From assembly GCF_000404225.1 (NCBI RefSeq), contig NC_021353.1, positions 1,736,001 through 1,800,000 on the forward strand: a stretch of 64,000 nucleotides of DNA. The letters run 5' to 3'. The notes under the pieces were generated by a model that was given only the letters and a program-made list of their open reading frames with translations, had not been told where the DNA came from and did not search any database. Below are positions 35,315 through 44,136 of the stretch, one piece after another. How positions within the stretch are numbered: position 1 is the first letter of the stretch; each line of letters begins with the position of its first letter. The position numbers and the translations under genes are program-made. Origin of the DNA: Candidatus Methanomassiliicoccus intestinalis Issoire-Mx1. GTDB lineage: Archaea; Thermoplasmatota; Thermoplasmata; Methanomassiliicoccales; Methanomassiliicoccaceae.

Positions 35315-35688
35315 TCATCTTCCTCCTTAATAGTACTCTCAGCCAGGTAATCAATTACCTCATCAATGTTGTCATCTCTGATTACAACTGAAATATTGCC
35401 TAATGCAGAGTGCTCATCCTGAAATGAGATCTTCCCCATGAATGCAGCCTGTTTGTTAAGTGTAAAATGGATTGAATCGTCCGTTCTTCCCCTGAGGAGC
35501 ACAGACCTTGCAGAATCCCTGATCTGCGTATCCCAGATAAGATTTCGAAGCTTTTCCCCAGACTCACAGACCAGTGTGAGATGCTCATCACCGGTTATCT
35601 CTCCCTCTGGAAAGATGTTGTGCATTGCCTGACATACTTTTTCTTTTTCTTCGGTGGGATGGCATTCACATTCAGCGGTAACAATCAT
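35311..35688 (-). CDS. Conserved RNA-binding domain protein (COG1325/PH1010-like)
   Basis: The 125-residue protein begins with MIVTAECECHPTEEKEKVCQ and has the layout of the DUF54/COG1325 family that belongs to the archaeal exosome-like or ribosome-related genes. It ends in a highly acidic segment. The start at 35688 was chosen because the upstream 57-residue extension looks random. It is divergent from the DNA polymerase small-subunit gene with a 53-base gap. Confidence 0.75.
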   Translation of the reverse strand: MIVTAECECHPTEEKEKVCQAMHNIFPEGEITGDEHLTLVCESGEKLRNLIWDTQIRDSARSVLLRGRTDDSIHFTLNKQAAFMGKISFQDEHSALGNISVVIRDDNIDEVIDYLAESTIKEEDE

Positions 35689-35741
35689 AATACACTCTAA
35701 CTGCCGAGGCATATAAGTATTTAGAGAAGAATGCGGAGGAT

Positions 35742-37196
35742 ATGAGAGACCGTGTGCTGGATGAATTACTAAATGAAGGCATTCTCTTGGATCCCGAGGC
35801 CGCAGAACTTGTATTGGCCCAGGCTGATCCTGCCGCATATGTACGGTCCATATTGGCATCTATGACCCAGCACCCGCTGGTTCTTACTGCAGATCATGTC
35901 AGGGCCTATTCCAGCATTCATCCGTCTGCCATTCCTAAAGTACAGGTAAATCCAGTTCTGGAAGAGCTGCGGAAATCACCTTCAGTCATGGCCAGGCCGA
36001 AAAGCAGTGATATTGAGATCATACACGACATTACTGGAAATTCCACCTGCGAAGGTACAGTCAACGACTTCGCACGCTGTTTCAACGACCGCTTCAAGAA
36101 GATCAAGAAGATACTTTCCAGAAGGCATGAGCTGGCTGGAAGTCTGCCGGTTGCCAAGGCAGTAAAGTATGACAGAGAGGTAAGAACCATCGGGATGGTC
36201 TCTGACTGGCATAACACAAAGAACGGCCATAAGATCATTGAGCTCGAAGATGATGAGGGAAAATGTACAGTGCTCATCCACAAAGATTCAGAATACATCA
36301 ACGAGAGCATAGTCAATGATGAAGTGATAGGAATCGTTGGAAAATCAACAAGCAAAGGGGACCTTCTTGTCCTGAAGGAATTGATCAGGCCGGATATCCC
36401 GATAACTAACGTTATGGAGCAGAGCGATTCTACATCCTCAGTGGCGTTCATGTCTGATGTGCATGTCGGCTCCAATACATTCCTTCATACTGAATGGAAC
36501 AATATGATGCACTGGCTGAAAACTGAAGGTAAAGACGAGATTCAGTATCTTGTACTGCCTGGAGATGTGGTCGATGGCATCGGCGTATTCCCGGGTCAGG
36601 AAGAAGAGCTTGAGATCGAAGATGTTTTTGAGCAGTACAGAACTCTTGAAGAGCTTCTTAAAGAGGTTCCGGACAGCATTCAGATTCTTATTCAGCCTGG
36701 AAACCACGATGCGGTCAGACCTGCAGAACCCCAGCCTACGTTCCCTAAGATCATCTCGGAGATTTTTGATTCGTCCTGCATGCTCATCGGAAATCCCTGC
36801 ACCATGAAACTGGAAGGCCGCAGAATTCTGACATACCACGGTCGCAGCTTAGATGACTGGATAAGTTCAGTACAAGGACTGACATACGAAAATCCTCTGG
36901 AAACAATGAACGAGATGCTCAAACGCAGGCATATGGCTCCCCTGTATGGAGGAAAAACACCATTGGCCCCGGAAAAAGAGGATCATCTGGTCATTGATGA
37001 AATTCCAGACATATTCGTTACAGGCCATATCCACGGAGCAGGCATTGGCATGTACAAAGGAGTCACTACCATCTGCGCATCAACCTGGCAATCCCAGACA
37101 TCGTTCCAGAAGATGCATAATTTCAGCCCTGACCCGGCCATACTTCCAGTTGTTCATCTTGGAACCGGCAAAGCCAAGATTGTGGATTTCAGCTGA
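35742..37196 (+). CDS. dp1: DNA polymerase D small subunit (DP1)
   Basis: The 484-residue protein is the proofreading subunit of the archaeal two-subunit polymerase D. Its calcineurin-like phosphoesterase motifs are complete: MSDVHVGSNTF, PGDVVDGIG, PGNHDAVRPAEPQP, YHGRS and TGHIHG. An OB-fold region precedes them (residues 130-215), and the first 110 residues are the usual variable part. The large subunit is not in the window. The start follows an AATGCGGAGG Shine-Dalgarno-like region. Confidence 0.94.
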   Translation: MRDRVLDELLNEGILLDPEAAELVLAQADPAAYVRSILASMTQHPLVLTADHVRAYSSIHPSAIPKVQVNPVLEELRKSPSVMARPKSSDIEIIHDITGNSTCEGTVNDFARCFNDRFKKIKKILSRRHELAGSLPVAKAVKYDREVRTIGMVSDWHNTKNGHKIIELEDDEGKCTVLIHKDSEYINESIVNDEVIGIVGKSTSKGDLLVLKELIRPDIPITNVMEQSDSTSSVAFMSDVHVGSNTFLHTEWNNMMHWLKTEGKDEIQYLVLPGDVVDGIGVFPGQEEELEIEDVFEQYRTLEELLKEVPDSIQILIQPGNHDAVRPAEPQPTFPKIISEIFDSSCMLIGNPCTMKLEGRRILTYHGRSLDDWISSVQGLTYENPLETMNEMLKRRHMAPLYGGKTPLAPEKEDHLVIDEIPDIFVTGHIHGAGIGMYKGVTTICASTWQSQTSFQKMHNFSPDPAILPVVHLGTGKAKIVDFS

Positions 37197-37299
37197 AATG
37201 TGCCCGCAGTAGAATATTAGTGCTGTTCTATTACAATCAGGAAGATTTTATCAGACTGCAATAAAACAAATATAAACTAAATGGTGAAATCTAGCACAT

Positions 37300-38511
37300 A
37301 TGGGAAAATATAGCCTCGCAAATGAGAATAACGGATTACCTCGTACAGTGTACGAGAATGCTCAGATTAACATTGCTTCATATCCCGGCATCTGGAAGTT
37401 TATCGACTGGCTGCCGGTTGATAACATTCTGAACGGATTTGACGGAGGCTGTGTAACATACAAAAGCAGCAGTTTATCCAGAGAGCTGGGCCTGAATAAT
37501 TTATACATAGCATTTAACGGATACTGGCCGGAAATAAATGCAAATCTGGATACCTGCAGTTTTAAGGATCTTGAAGCTGGACCTACGGTGGAAATGCTTC
37601 ATGAAAAAAGAGAGAAAAGAATTCTGACTGTGGCTTCTGCAGGCAACACTGCCAGAGCTTTCGCCAACACCTGCCATCTGGCAGACCTCCCCCTTCTGCT
37701 GGTTGTGCCTAAGAATTCCCTGTCCAAACTCTGGATTCCAGAAAACGTGCCCGAAGACAAGATATTTCTTCTATGCGTAGACGGGGATTACAGTGAAGCC
37801 ATATCGGTGAGCGACCGGATCTGTGAATTAAGTGAATTTGTTCCGGAAGGCGGTGCCAAGAATATTGCCAGAAGAGACGGCATGGGCACAGTCATGCTGG
37901 ATGCAGCATCTAAAATTAAGAGGATTCCAGATTACTATTTCCAGGCAGTCGGCAGCGGAACCGGCGGAATATCTGCCTGGGAAGCTTCGATGAGGCTGAT
38001 CAATGACGGGCGCTTTGGAAACAAACTTCCGGTGCTCAAATTGGCACAGAATGTTCCCTGTGCTCCCCTGTTTAATTCTGTTCACGGCGGGACATACAGC
38101 AAAGACTGCCCCAGGGGAATGTATGATGGTGTTTTGTTTAACAGAAAGCCTCCTTACAGTGTTCCAGGCGGAGTTGCTGAAGCTTTGGCTGCCACCAGCG
38201 GCACAATTGACGGAATGACTAATGAACAAGCTGAAAAAGCATCACAGATATTTTACAAAGCTGAAGGTGTCGATATCATGAATGCGGCCGCTATCGCCGT
38301 AGCAGCATTAATTAATAATTATGAAACAGGAAAAATAAACAAAAATGACATTGTTCTGCTTAACATAACTGGCGGCGGAGAGGCATTGTATAAAAAAGAG
38401 AAATCAATAAAATATCTTAATCCAGATATCACTGTAAAACCAGATGATGCGGATATCAATGAGATCTCCAAGAGGATCGTAAATAAGCTGGAGGCCAGCA
38501 TATATGCATGA
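37300..38511 (+). CDS. Cysteate synthase
   Basis: The 403-residue PLP enzyme is related to threonine synthase. It has the PLP-lysine region CSFKDLEAGPTVEM and the VGSGTGGISAWEASMR phosphate-binding loop, and the pattern of the cysteate synthase branch that turns phosphoserine and sulfite into cysteate, the first committed step of one coenzyme M pathway. Threonine synthase is the alternative, but the next genes include comD and comE. It overlaps the following ATPase gene by eight bases. Confidence 0.85.
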   Translation: MGKYSLANENNGLPRTVYENAQINIASYPGIWKFIDWLPVDNILNGFDGGCVTYKSSSLSRELGLNNLYIAFNGYWPEINANLDTCSFKDLEAGPTVEMLHEKREKRILTVASAGNTARAFANTCHLADLPLLLVVPKNSLSKLWIPENVPEDKIFLLCVDGDYSEAISVSDRICELSEFVPEGGAKNIARRDGMGTVMLDAASKIKRIPDYYFQAVGSGTGGISAWEASMRLINDGRFGNKLPVLKLAQNVPCAPLFNSVHGGTYSKDCPRGMYDGVLFNRKPPYSVPGGVAEALAATSGTIDGMTNEQAEKASQIFYKAEGVDIMNAAAIAVAALINNYETGKINKNDIVLLNITGGGEALYKKEKSIKYLNPDITVKPDDADINEISKRIVNKLEASIYA

Positions 38512-39268
38512 GATAAATTTTCTTACCATCCTGGGCGGGAATGACAAGGACGACAACTGCGACCTTGTAGAAAATGTGAGAATACGCAAAGGAGAAATTA
38601 TAGGAGTAGTCGGTCCTACCGGATCGGGAAAAAGCACACTCATAAGCGATATTGAACAACTCGCACAGGGAGATACTCAGTCTAAAAGACATATCCTGAT
38701 TGACGATGCAGTGCCTGAGAACAGCCTTCGCTCCGATCCCCGAAAGAAACTGGTGGCGCAGCTGTCCCAGAACATGCATTTTCTCGCAGATATGAAAGTT
38801 GATGAATTTCTAAAGATGCACGCCAAAAGCCGCGGAAAGCCTGAAACGATCTCTGATGAAGTTATTGAAATTGCAAATACACTCTGCGGAGAGCCTCTGG
38901 GACCTGAAAATCATTTGACAGCATTGAGCGGCGGGCAATCCCGGGCGCTTATGACTGCCGATATTGCCAGAATCAGCGATTCCCCCATTGTGCTTATCGA
39001 TGAAATAGAGAACGCGGGAATAAGAAAACAAGAAGCCCTTAAGCTGCTGTCCGGAGAAGGAAAAATCGTAATTGTCGTCACTCACGATCCAGTGCTGGCC
39101 CTTCTGACAGAAAAGCGCATAGTCATGGAGAACGGCGGAATGGTAAAAATCATTGAAAGATCAGACGGAGAACGCGAGATGTGCAGCAGACTAGCCGAGT
39201 TGGATGAGAAGATGATCATGCTCAGAGAAACGATACGTCGCGGAGAAACAGTGGAGGAATTAATCTGA
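38504..39268 (+). CDS. ABC-type ATPase of the coenzyme M cluster
   Basis: The 254-residue soluble ATPase has Walker A GPTGSGKST near residue 36, the ABC signature as LSGGQSRALM and Walker B IVLIDEIENAG, plus the H-loop VVTHD. There is no membrane partner, so it is not a transporter; a role in mobilising an iron-sulfur or metal step is possible. It ends on CTGA, overlapping the next gene. Homologues appear to be limited to methanogens as far as I recall; a search would settle this. Confidence 0.75.
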   Translation: MHEINFLTILGGNDKDDNCDLVENVRIRKGEIIGVVGPTGSGKSTLISDIEQLAQGDTQSKRHILIDDAVPENSLRSDPRKKLVAQLSQNMHFLADMKVDEFLKMHAKSRGKPETISDEVIEIANTLCGEPLGPENHLTALSGGQSRALMTADIARISDSPIVLIDEIENAGIRKQEALKLLSGEGKIVIVVTHDPVLALLTEKRIVMENGGMVKIIERSDGEREMCSRLAELDEKMIMLRETIRRGETVEELI

Positions 39269-39963
39269 AATTTACTGTTATCGCCGGCACTCCTGGATCC
39301 GGCAAGACCTCCGTGCTGTCTTCCCTTACAAATGCGCTGATCAGTTTTGGAATGCATCCCTCCATTGTAAAGGTTGACTGCCTGTGGACTGAAGATGATA
39401 AAAGACTGAGCAGGCTGGGAGTCCCTGTCAAGGCTGCACTCTCCAAAGACATGTGTCCCGACCACTTTGCAATATACAATACGGAAGACATGATTTCCTG
39501 GGCCCGTGATAACGGTTCAGATATTCTTCTCAATGAAACTGCAGGATTATGCCTGAGATGCGCTCCCTATCCAAATGACTGCCTGGCAGTATGTGTGATT
39601 GACATCACATCAGGCCCTAACAATCCATTGAAAGTAGGACCTTTGATGACTTCCGCCGATGTTGTGATGATGACCAAAGGAGATATGGTCTCGCAGGCTG
39701 AAAGAGAAGTTTTCAGAGAAAGAGTTCTGGAAGCTAATCCAACATGCACACCGATTGAAGCCAACGGTCTTACCGGCAAAGGGTCTGCAGAGCTGGCAGA
39801 AATCGTCTCCCGTTCAAAAGATGTGTCTTCAGATATGAGACTGAGAAATAATCCCCCTTTTTCCATATGCACATTGTGCGCTGGAGAGACGAGAATAGGC
39901 AAAGAGCACCAGCGTGGCGTGCTGCGGAGAATGGATGGATTTACAGATTACCGCGGTGAATGA
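39265..39963 (+). CDS. P-loop GTPase/ATPase of the coenzyme M cluster (CooC/HypB-like), CTG start
   Basis: The protein (about 232 residues) reads KFTVIAGTPGSGKTSVLSSL from its first residues, so the Walker A motif GTPGSGKTS is within 20 residues of the start. With only ATG, GTG or TTG the start would fall at 39313 and cut this motif off. A CTG at 39265 overlaps the upstream TGA, and GGAGG lies seven bases before it, which fits a CTG start. A CLRC pair near residue 100 and CTLC near the end suggest an Fe-S or metal partner, and HypB/CooC-like metallocentre assembly ATPases have the same plan. Confidence 0.7.
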   Translation: MKFTVIAGTPGSGKTSVLSSLTNALISFGMHPSIVKVDCLWTEDDKRLSRLGVPVKAALSKDMCPDHFAIYNTEDMISWARDNGSDILLNETAGLCLRCAPYPNDCLAVCVIDITSGPNNPLKVGPLMTSADVVMMTKGDMVSQAEREVFRERVLEANPTCTPIEANGLTGKGSAELAEIVSRSKDVSSDMRLRNNPPFSICTLCAGETRIGKEHQRGVLRRMDGFTDYRGE

Positions 39964-40588
39964 TGTGTTAGAGGAACTTCTTCCAGGCTATAACTGCGGC
40001 AAATGCGGATTCAAGACATGCAGTGATTTTGCAGATTATTTGAAATTAAATCATGATTTTGAAAAATGTCCGTTTCTTCTTCAGGACAGATTCAAAGAAA
40101 ACAGAGAAAAGATAATCAGCCTGCTTGAAAATCCTGATGCAGAAGAAGAGATACGCGGCGTTGTTGACGGTGTCAGAGCTTCGTTCACCATACTTCCTCT
40201 TCCAGGAGAGCCTTCCTGCAGAGAGGACCTGTTCCCAATGGACAGGGATATTGAAATTTCAGAAAACGATGTGATCAAGTATCGTCCGCTCGGATGCCCC
40301 ATAACTCATTTTGCAAAGGTGCTAAATGTATCTCACGGCATTCTAACCGTCCATATGATCGGTCCGAGGAACCTCATAGGAGATGACGGCTTTGAACCGC
40401 TTGATATCGGAATATGCATGGTAGCTGCGTTTGAAGGCATTGTGGGAAAAGGCACAGTTCCAAAAGTATGCGAAACTGTGAGATTTCTTCCCGACCACTG
40501 CATGATGGGAAAAGTCCATTCCGGCATTGTAGTCAGCATAGAAGGCAGAAAAATAAGGATTGAAGGCATTGACCTTAAGGTATGGTAA
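39935..40588 (+). CDS. Fe-S protein with an acetyl-CoA-synthase-type 4Fe-4S domain
   Basis: The 217-residue protein has the cluster motif CGKCGFKTCSDFADYL near residue 20 with a fourth Cys following (FEKCPF), as in the small Fe-S domain of corrinoid and CO-dehydrogenase proteins. The rest has no recognised fold; CPITHF and a final HSGIVVSIEGRKIRIEGIDL segment suggest a second cluster or a metal site. It overlaps the previous gene by 29 bases from the ATG at 39935. The next gene starts in its stop codon (TAATG). It could be a scaffold or donor for a sulfur or metal insertion step. Confidence 0.7.
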   Translation: MDLQITAVNDVLEELLPGYNCGKCGFKTCSDFADYLKLNHDFEKCPFLLQDRFKENREKIISLLENPDAEEEIRGVVDGVRASFTILPLPGEPSCREDLFPMDRDIEISENDVIKYRPLGCPITHFAKVLNVSHGILTVHMIGPRNLIGDDGFEPLDIGICMVAAFEGIVGKGTVPKVCETVRFLPDHCMMGKVHSGIVVSIEGRKIRIEGIDLKVW

Positions 40589-41088
40589 TGACGAAAGCTG
40601 CAGAAATTCTGGAAGGATTAAAATCCTGCAGGATCGGACTCGCCGCCAGCGTCCCCTGCGTCAATCTTTCAGCTCTCTTGGACTGCATAGATTCCTCTGA
40701 AATAAAGCATATTGCAGTATCCAGGGAAGAAGAGGGTGTGGGAATCTGCGCCGGTGCCTATCTCGGCGGAATGAATGCTGCACTGATAATGCAGAATTCA
40801 GGACTGGGAAATTCCATTAACGCACTTGCATCGCTGGATCTGTTGTATCATATCCCGCTGCTTATGATCATGAGCCACCGCGGAGTAGAAAATGAATCCA
40901 TATGCGCCCAGATTCCGATGGGACAGTTGACAATTCCCCTTCTTGAAGATCTCGGCATTCCGTATTTGGAAATTAAAGAAGGCGATGACGGAAAGAAAGC
41001 TGTTTTGAGTGCATGGAAACGTGCTGAATCATTGCAGAAGCCCAGCGCCATTCTGGTGAAACCGTCTTACTGGAAGGTGCCTGAATGA
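40588..41088 (+). CDS. comD: Sulfopyruvate decarboxylase, alpha subunit
   Basis: ComD forms with ComE the thiamine-diphosphate enzyme that converts sulfopyruvate to sulfoacetaldehyde in coenzyme M synthesis. The 166-residue subunit shows the conserved HIAVSREEEGVGICAGAYLGG with the catalytic glutamate and NSGLGNSINALASL. The start at 40588 overlaps the preceding stop (TAATG); the ATG at 40582 is less likely. The coupled comE gene starts four bases before the end. Confidence 0.92.
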   Translation: MTKAAEILEGLKSCRIGLAASVPCVNLSALLDCIDSSEIKHIAVSREEEGVGICAGAYLGGMNAALIMQNSGLGNSINALASLDLLYHIPLLMIMSHRGVENESICAQIPMGQLTIPLLEDLGIPYLEIKEGDDGKKAVLSAWKRAESLQKPSAILVKPSYWKVPE

Positions 41089-41642
41089 AACGAATAGACG
41101 CTCTGGAGATTATTGCTTCCAAATGCAGAGATGCTCTGATTATCTGCAACATCGGATTTCCCTGCAGGGAGCTTTGCAGCGTAGGCGACCGTCCCGAAAC
41201 ATTCTACATGCTGGGTTCAATGGGAATGTCATCATCCATCGGTCTTGGTGTGGCTGTGGCAGCACCTCATAAAAAAGTCATATCCATCGATGGAGACGGC
41301 GCCATTCTGATGAACCTCGGCTCTCTGGCAACAATCGGTTCATTGAATCTTGATAATTATGTTTTGATTATCTTAGACAACGGCGCATACGGCTCCACCG
41401 GTTCACAGCCTACCTCACTCAGCAGAAATGGAAGCTTGTCTAAGATAGCCATCGGAGCTGGAGTCTCATGTGTACTGGAAGTTCAGGAAAAAGAAGAGCT
41501 CTCTGCCGCATTAAATAATATCAAAAAAGGAGTAATTGTAGTAAAAATAGAAACTGGAAACTCTAAAGCTCCCCTGGTGCCGTACAGCCCTGAAGAGATT
41601 AAGAAAAATTTCATGGCCGCAGTTTCTCGACCGGTTCAGTAA
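41085..41642 (+). CDS. comE: Sulfopyruvate decarboxylase, beta subunit
   Basis: The 185-residue subunit binds the thiamine diphosphate through the ISIDGDGAILMNLGSLATI motif, and contains LGSMGMSSSIGLGVAVA. It is coupled to comD by an ATGA overlap. With cysteate synthase upstream and the DUF39 protein convergent downstream, this defines a coenzyme M cluster. A transaminase step (cysteate to sulfopyruvate) is not encoded here. Confidence 0.93.
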   Translation: MKRIDALEIIASKCRDALIICNIGFPCRELCSVGDRPETFYMLGSMGMSSSIGLGVAVAAPHKKVISIDGDGAILMNLGSLATIGSLNLDNYVLIILDNGAYGSTGSQPTSLSRNGSLSKIAIGAGVSCVLEVQEKEELSAALNNIKKGVIVVKIETGNSKAPLVPYSPEEIKKNFMAAVSRPVQ

Positions 41643-42861
41643 GCACGAATGTCTTATCCAAAAGCCGTGATTTAAGCTCTCTGGAAATCTTCAAAGCTCT
41701 GGCGCGGTCTGACTGTCTGCAGGCCACAGGGATATTTCTCATAATCCCATCTATATTTACATCCACACTTCCTAAGTCAGCACTAAACACATCAGGACAG
41801 ATCGTAGAACACAGCCCGCAGTTAAAGCACCTGTGTCTGTTAATGTCCGGAGCATCTGATACAGCAGACATAGGACATGAATTTACAACTCTGCAGAGTT
41901 CACATTTCCTGCACTTATCCGCATGAACTTTTACAGAAAGAGACACTTCGTTCCAGAGTTTTCCATAATCAATGTATGCGATAGGTTTTCTCACTGAAAC
42001 ATCTAAAAGCGGCAGCTGTATCTGTTCATCCAGTATTCTGACGTCTTTGAGCAGGGAGTCGTTGAGTATCGGTATCGGCACTCCCCAGGAGACTATGCAT
42101 TCCGGACCCTCTGAAGTCATGAACCCGCCCATATAATCAGGATTCATTTCTTTCATATCCGCACAGGCAGTGAGATTCGGCGACTGCGCTGTGGATCTTG
42201 TTCCAGTTCCTGTGACAAAACCCTCTGCTCCGTTCATAAGTACTTTTGTTCCTATGCCTATGGTCTCCAGAGAAGGATCATTCTGAATAGGATTTATAGA
42301 ACCGCAGCCTGAAAATGTTAATTCTTTATAATTTGAAGGAAAATCTAAAGCATGAAAGATAGTTGTAAGCGCATGATCAAGAGGATTGGTCATTGCAGAA
42401 TAATTTCTGAAAGCATTTCTTGTGGACATTAATTTTGCATAAGGCATGTCTTCAAAGAATACCTCTTCCGAGATCTGTTTACCATCTTTAGAAACTGCCT
42501 CTACATGAACAGGCTCATTCTCCAGCATATCTCTGAAAAGCATGCCGGCCCCGTAGTTCCCGGCAGATGCCGTACCGAACACAACAGCTTCAATCAAATT
42601 TAGATTTTCATTAGGGCAGGGACCTGGATAAGCACATATTCCATTAAGGGAAAGCGATGTTGCCTTCGAAAACTTTGAACTTTTGATAGGAATTGTAAAT
42701 ACTCCATATGTACCGCTCATCACTCCCCTGGTACCTGTGGTTACTACATCAGCCTCCGCTGCTTCTTTTTCAGTACAGTTTTTTATTTCCTGAGCGGTCA
42801 TCACCACCGCTTCGCCGGCTGATAGTTTCCTTTTAATTTCACTGTAAGTACGAATGGTCAT
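41611..42861 (-). CDS. Methanogenesis marker 16-type metalloprotein (DUF39/COG1900 plus 4Fe-4S)
   Basis: The 416-residue protein has the DUF39/COG1900 domain (TGTRGVMSGTYGVFTIPIKS, SLNGICAYPGPC, FSGCGSINPI) and two ferredoxin clusters near the C terminus (CRKCELCRVVNSCPM and CFNCGLCSTICP). Related COG1900 proteins form thiols, for example in homocysteine synthesis, so a role in the final thiol step of coenzyme M is plausible. The start at 42861 follows a GTGAT-like site. It converges with comE and overlaps by 32 bases. Confidence 0.85.
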   Translation of the reverse strand: MTIRTYSEIKRKLSAGEAVVMTAQEIKNCTEKEAAEADVVTTGTRGVMSGTYGVFTIPIKSSKFSKATSLSLNGICAYPGPCPNENLNLIEAVVFGTASAGNYGAGMLFRDMLENEPVHVEAVSKDGKQISEEVFFEDMPYAKLMSTRNAFRNYSAMTNPLDHALTTIFHALDFPSNYKELTFSGCGSINPIQNDPSLETIGIGTKVLMNGAEGFVTGTGTRSTAQSPNLTACADMKEMNPDYMGGFMTSEGPECIVSWGVPIPILNDSLLKDVRILDEQIQLPLLDVSVRKPIAYIDYGKLWNEVSLSVKVHADKCRKCELCRVVNSCPMSAVSDAPDINRHRCFNCGLCSTICPDVFSADLGSVDVNIDGIMRNIPVACRQSDRARALKISRELKSRLLDKTFVLTEPVEKLRP

Positions 42862-42952
42862 CTGAATCACAAGTACGATTCTTCTGCGTATCCCAATTGA
42901 CGAAGAAGATTATACAATGATATATTGAACAGTACTGCTTAATAAATTATGG

Positions 42953-42993
42953 AAAAAAGAGAGAAGACAGTCAGCGTTTGCGCTTCCTGTCTT
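42953..42993 (-). terminator. Terminator of dnaJ with the stop codon inside
   Basis: On the reverse strand AAGACAG (42993-42987) and CTGTCTT (42970-42964) pair, enclosing the last dnaJ codons and its stop, followed by a T-run at 42958-42953. Confidence 0.65.
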
Positions 42994-44122
42994 TTTTGGG
43001 GAATTTAAGGAATTGCGATTTATCACCATCTAACTCGGCAAATTTCACAAGCAGATCCTTCTGCTCTGCAGAGAGTCTCTGTGGAACCTTCAGTTTTATT
43101 CTGACATAAAGGTCTCCTTTGCCGTTATAGTTCATAATCGGCATACCGGAGCCCCGCAGACGGAATGTCTGGTCAGGCTGTGTTCCGGCAGGTACGCTCA
43201 TGCTTACCTTGCCTCCGCCGAGAGTCGGAACCTCTATTTCTGAGCCTAAGGCGGCTTCTGCAAATGAGATCTCTACGTCCTTGTACAGATCTGCACCGTT
43301 TCTGCCCCATGCAGGATCCTCACGGACATGCACAATGACATACAGATCACCGTTGCGTGCACCGGAATGTCCCATTTCGCCTGCTCCGGGAACTCTCAGC
43401 CTGGTACCGGTATCGGCACCTGGCGCGATTTCGATTTCAATATGTGCAGTATGCTGGGTTCTTCCATTGCCATCGCAGTCTTCACATTCGGAACCTGGAG
43501 CCCTTCCTGTTCCACGGCATTTGCGGCATGGAACTACTGAAACGAACTGTCCGAAACCGCTGTTTTGAACGACTCTCGCCTGTCCGGTACCTTTACAGTC
43601 CGGGCAGTTTACCTGTTTCCCACCTTTGGAGCCAGTACCATTGCAGCTGGTACAGGCTTCAAACTTAGGCACGGAAATCTTACGTTTCACTCCTGAATAT
43701 GCTTCTTCAAGAGAGATTTCAATATCCATCCGCATATCCCGGCCGGCCTGCGACTGCTGCCGTCTGGAGGAAGATGACCCTCCTCCGCCGAAGATTGCAT
43801 CGAATATGCTTCCAAAGTCCCCAAAGATATCGCGTATATCTCCATAGTGGCTGAAATCGTTCCAGGTGAAGTTTCCATTCTGGAACTGAGAGTCTACACC
43901 GGCGTGGCCGTACTGATCGTACAGCTGCCTCTTTTTCTCGTCAGCTAACACCTCATAGGCTTCGGAGACTTCTTTGAATTTCTCCTCTGCCACTTTAGGA
44001 TCTTCCTGCGTTACATCAGGGTGATACTGCCTGGCGAGTTTACGGTAGGCTTTCTTTATCTCATCGGGTGTGGCGGTCTTGGTTACACCCAAGACCTCGT
44101 AGTAGTCTCGTTTTGAGGACAT
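42971..44122 (-). CDS. dnaJ: Chaperone DnaJ (Hsp40)
   Basis: The 383-residue protein has the J domain with the HPD motif (RQYHPDVTQ), a Gly/Phe-rich region, four zinc-finger repeats (CTSCNGTG, CPDCKGTG, CRKCRGTG, CEDCDGNG) and the C-terminal substrate-binding domain. It stimulates DnaK. The start at 44122 (Met-Ser-Ser-Lys) is preferred over 44131. It lies 14 bases downstream of dnaK in the grpE-dnaK-dnaJ operon. A basic tail (KKDRKRKR) ends the protein. Confidence 0.97.
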   Translation of the reverse strand: MSSKRDYYEVLGVTKTATPDEIKKAYRKLARQYHPDVTQEDPKVAEEKFKEVSEAYEVLADEKKRQLYDQYGHAGVDSQFQNGNFTWNDFSHYGDIRDIFGDFGSIFDAIFGGGGSSSSRRQQSQAGRDMRMDIEISLEEAYSGVKRKISVPKFEACTSCNGTGSKGGKQVNCPDCKGTGQARVVQNSGFGQFVSVVPCRKCRGTGRAPGSECEDCDGNGRTQHTAHIEIEIAPGADTGTRLRVPGAGEMGHSGARNGDLYVIVHVREDPAWGRNGADLYKDVEISFAEAALGSEIEVPTLGGGKVSMSVPAGTQPDQTFRLRGSGMPIMNYNGKGDLYVRIKLKVPQRLSAEQKDLLVKFAELDGDKSQFLKFPKKDRKRKR

Positions 44123-44136
44123 GCAGGACACTCGGT

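Noticed and set aside
35689..35859. N-terminal 57-residue extension of the RNA-binding protein
   Set aside because: The extension overlaps the divergent DNA polymerase gene and has no recognisable features; the ATG at 35688 fits the family start.
39313..39963. GTG at 39313 as the start of the P-loop protein
   Set aside because: It would remove the Walker A motif; the CTG at 39265 has a Shine-Dalgarno and stop overlap.
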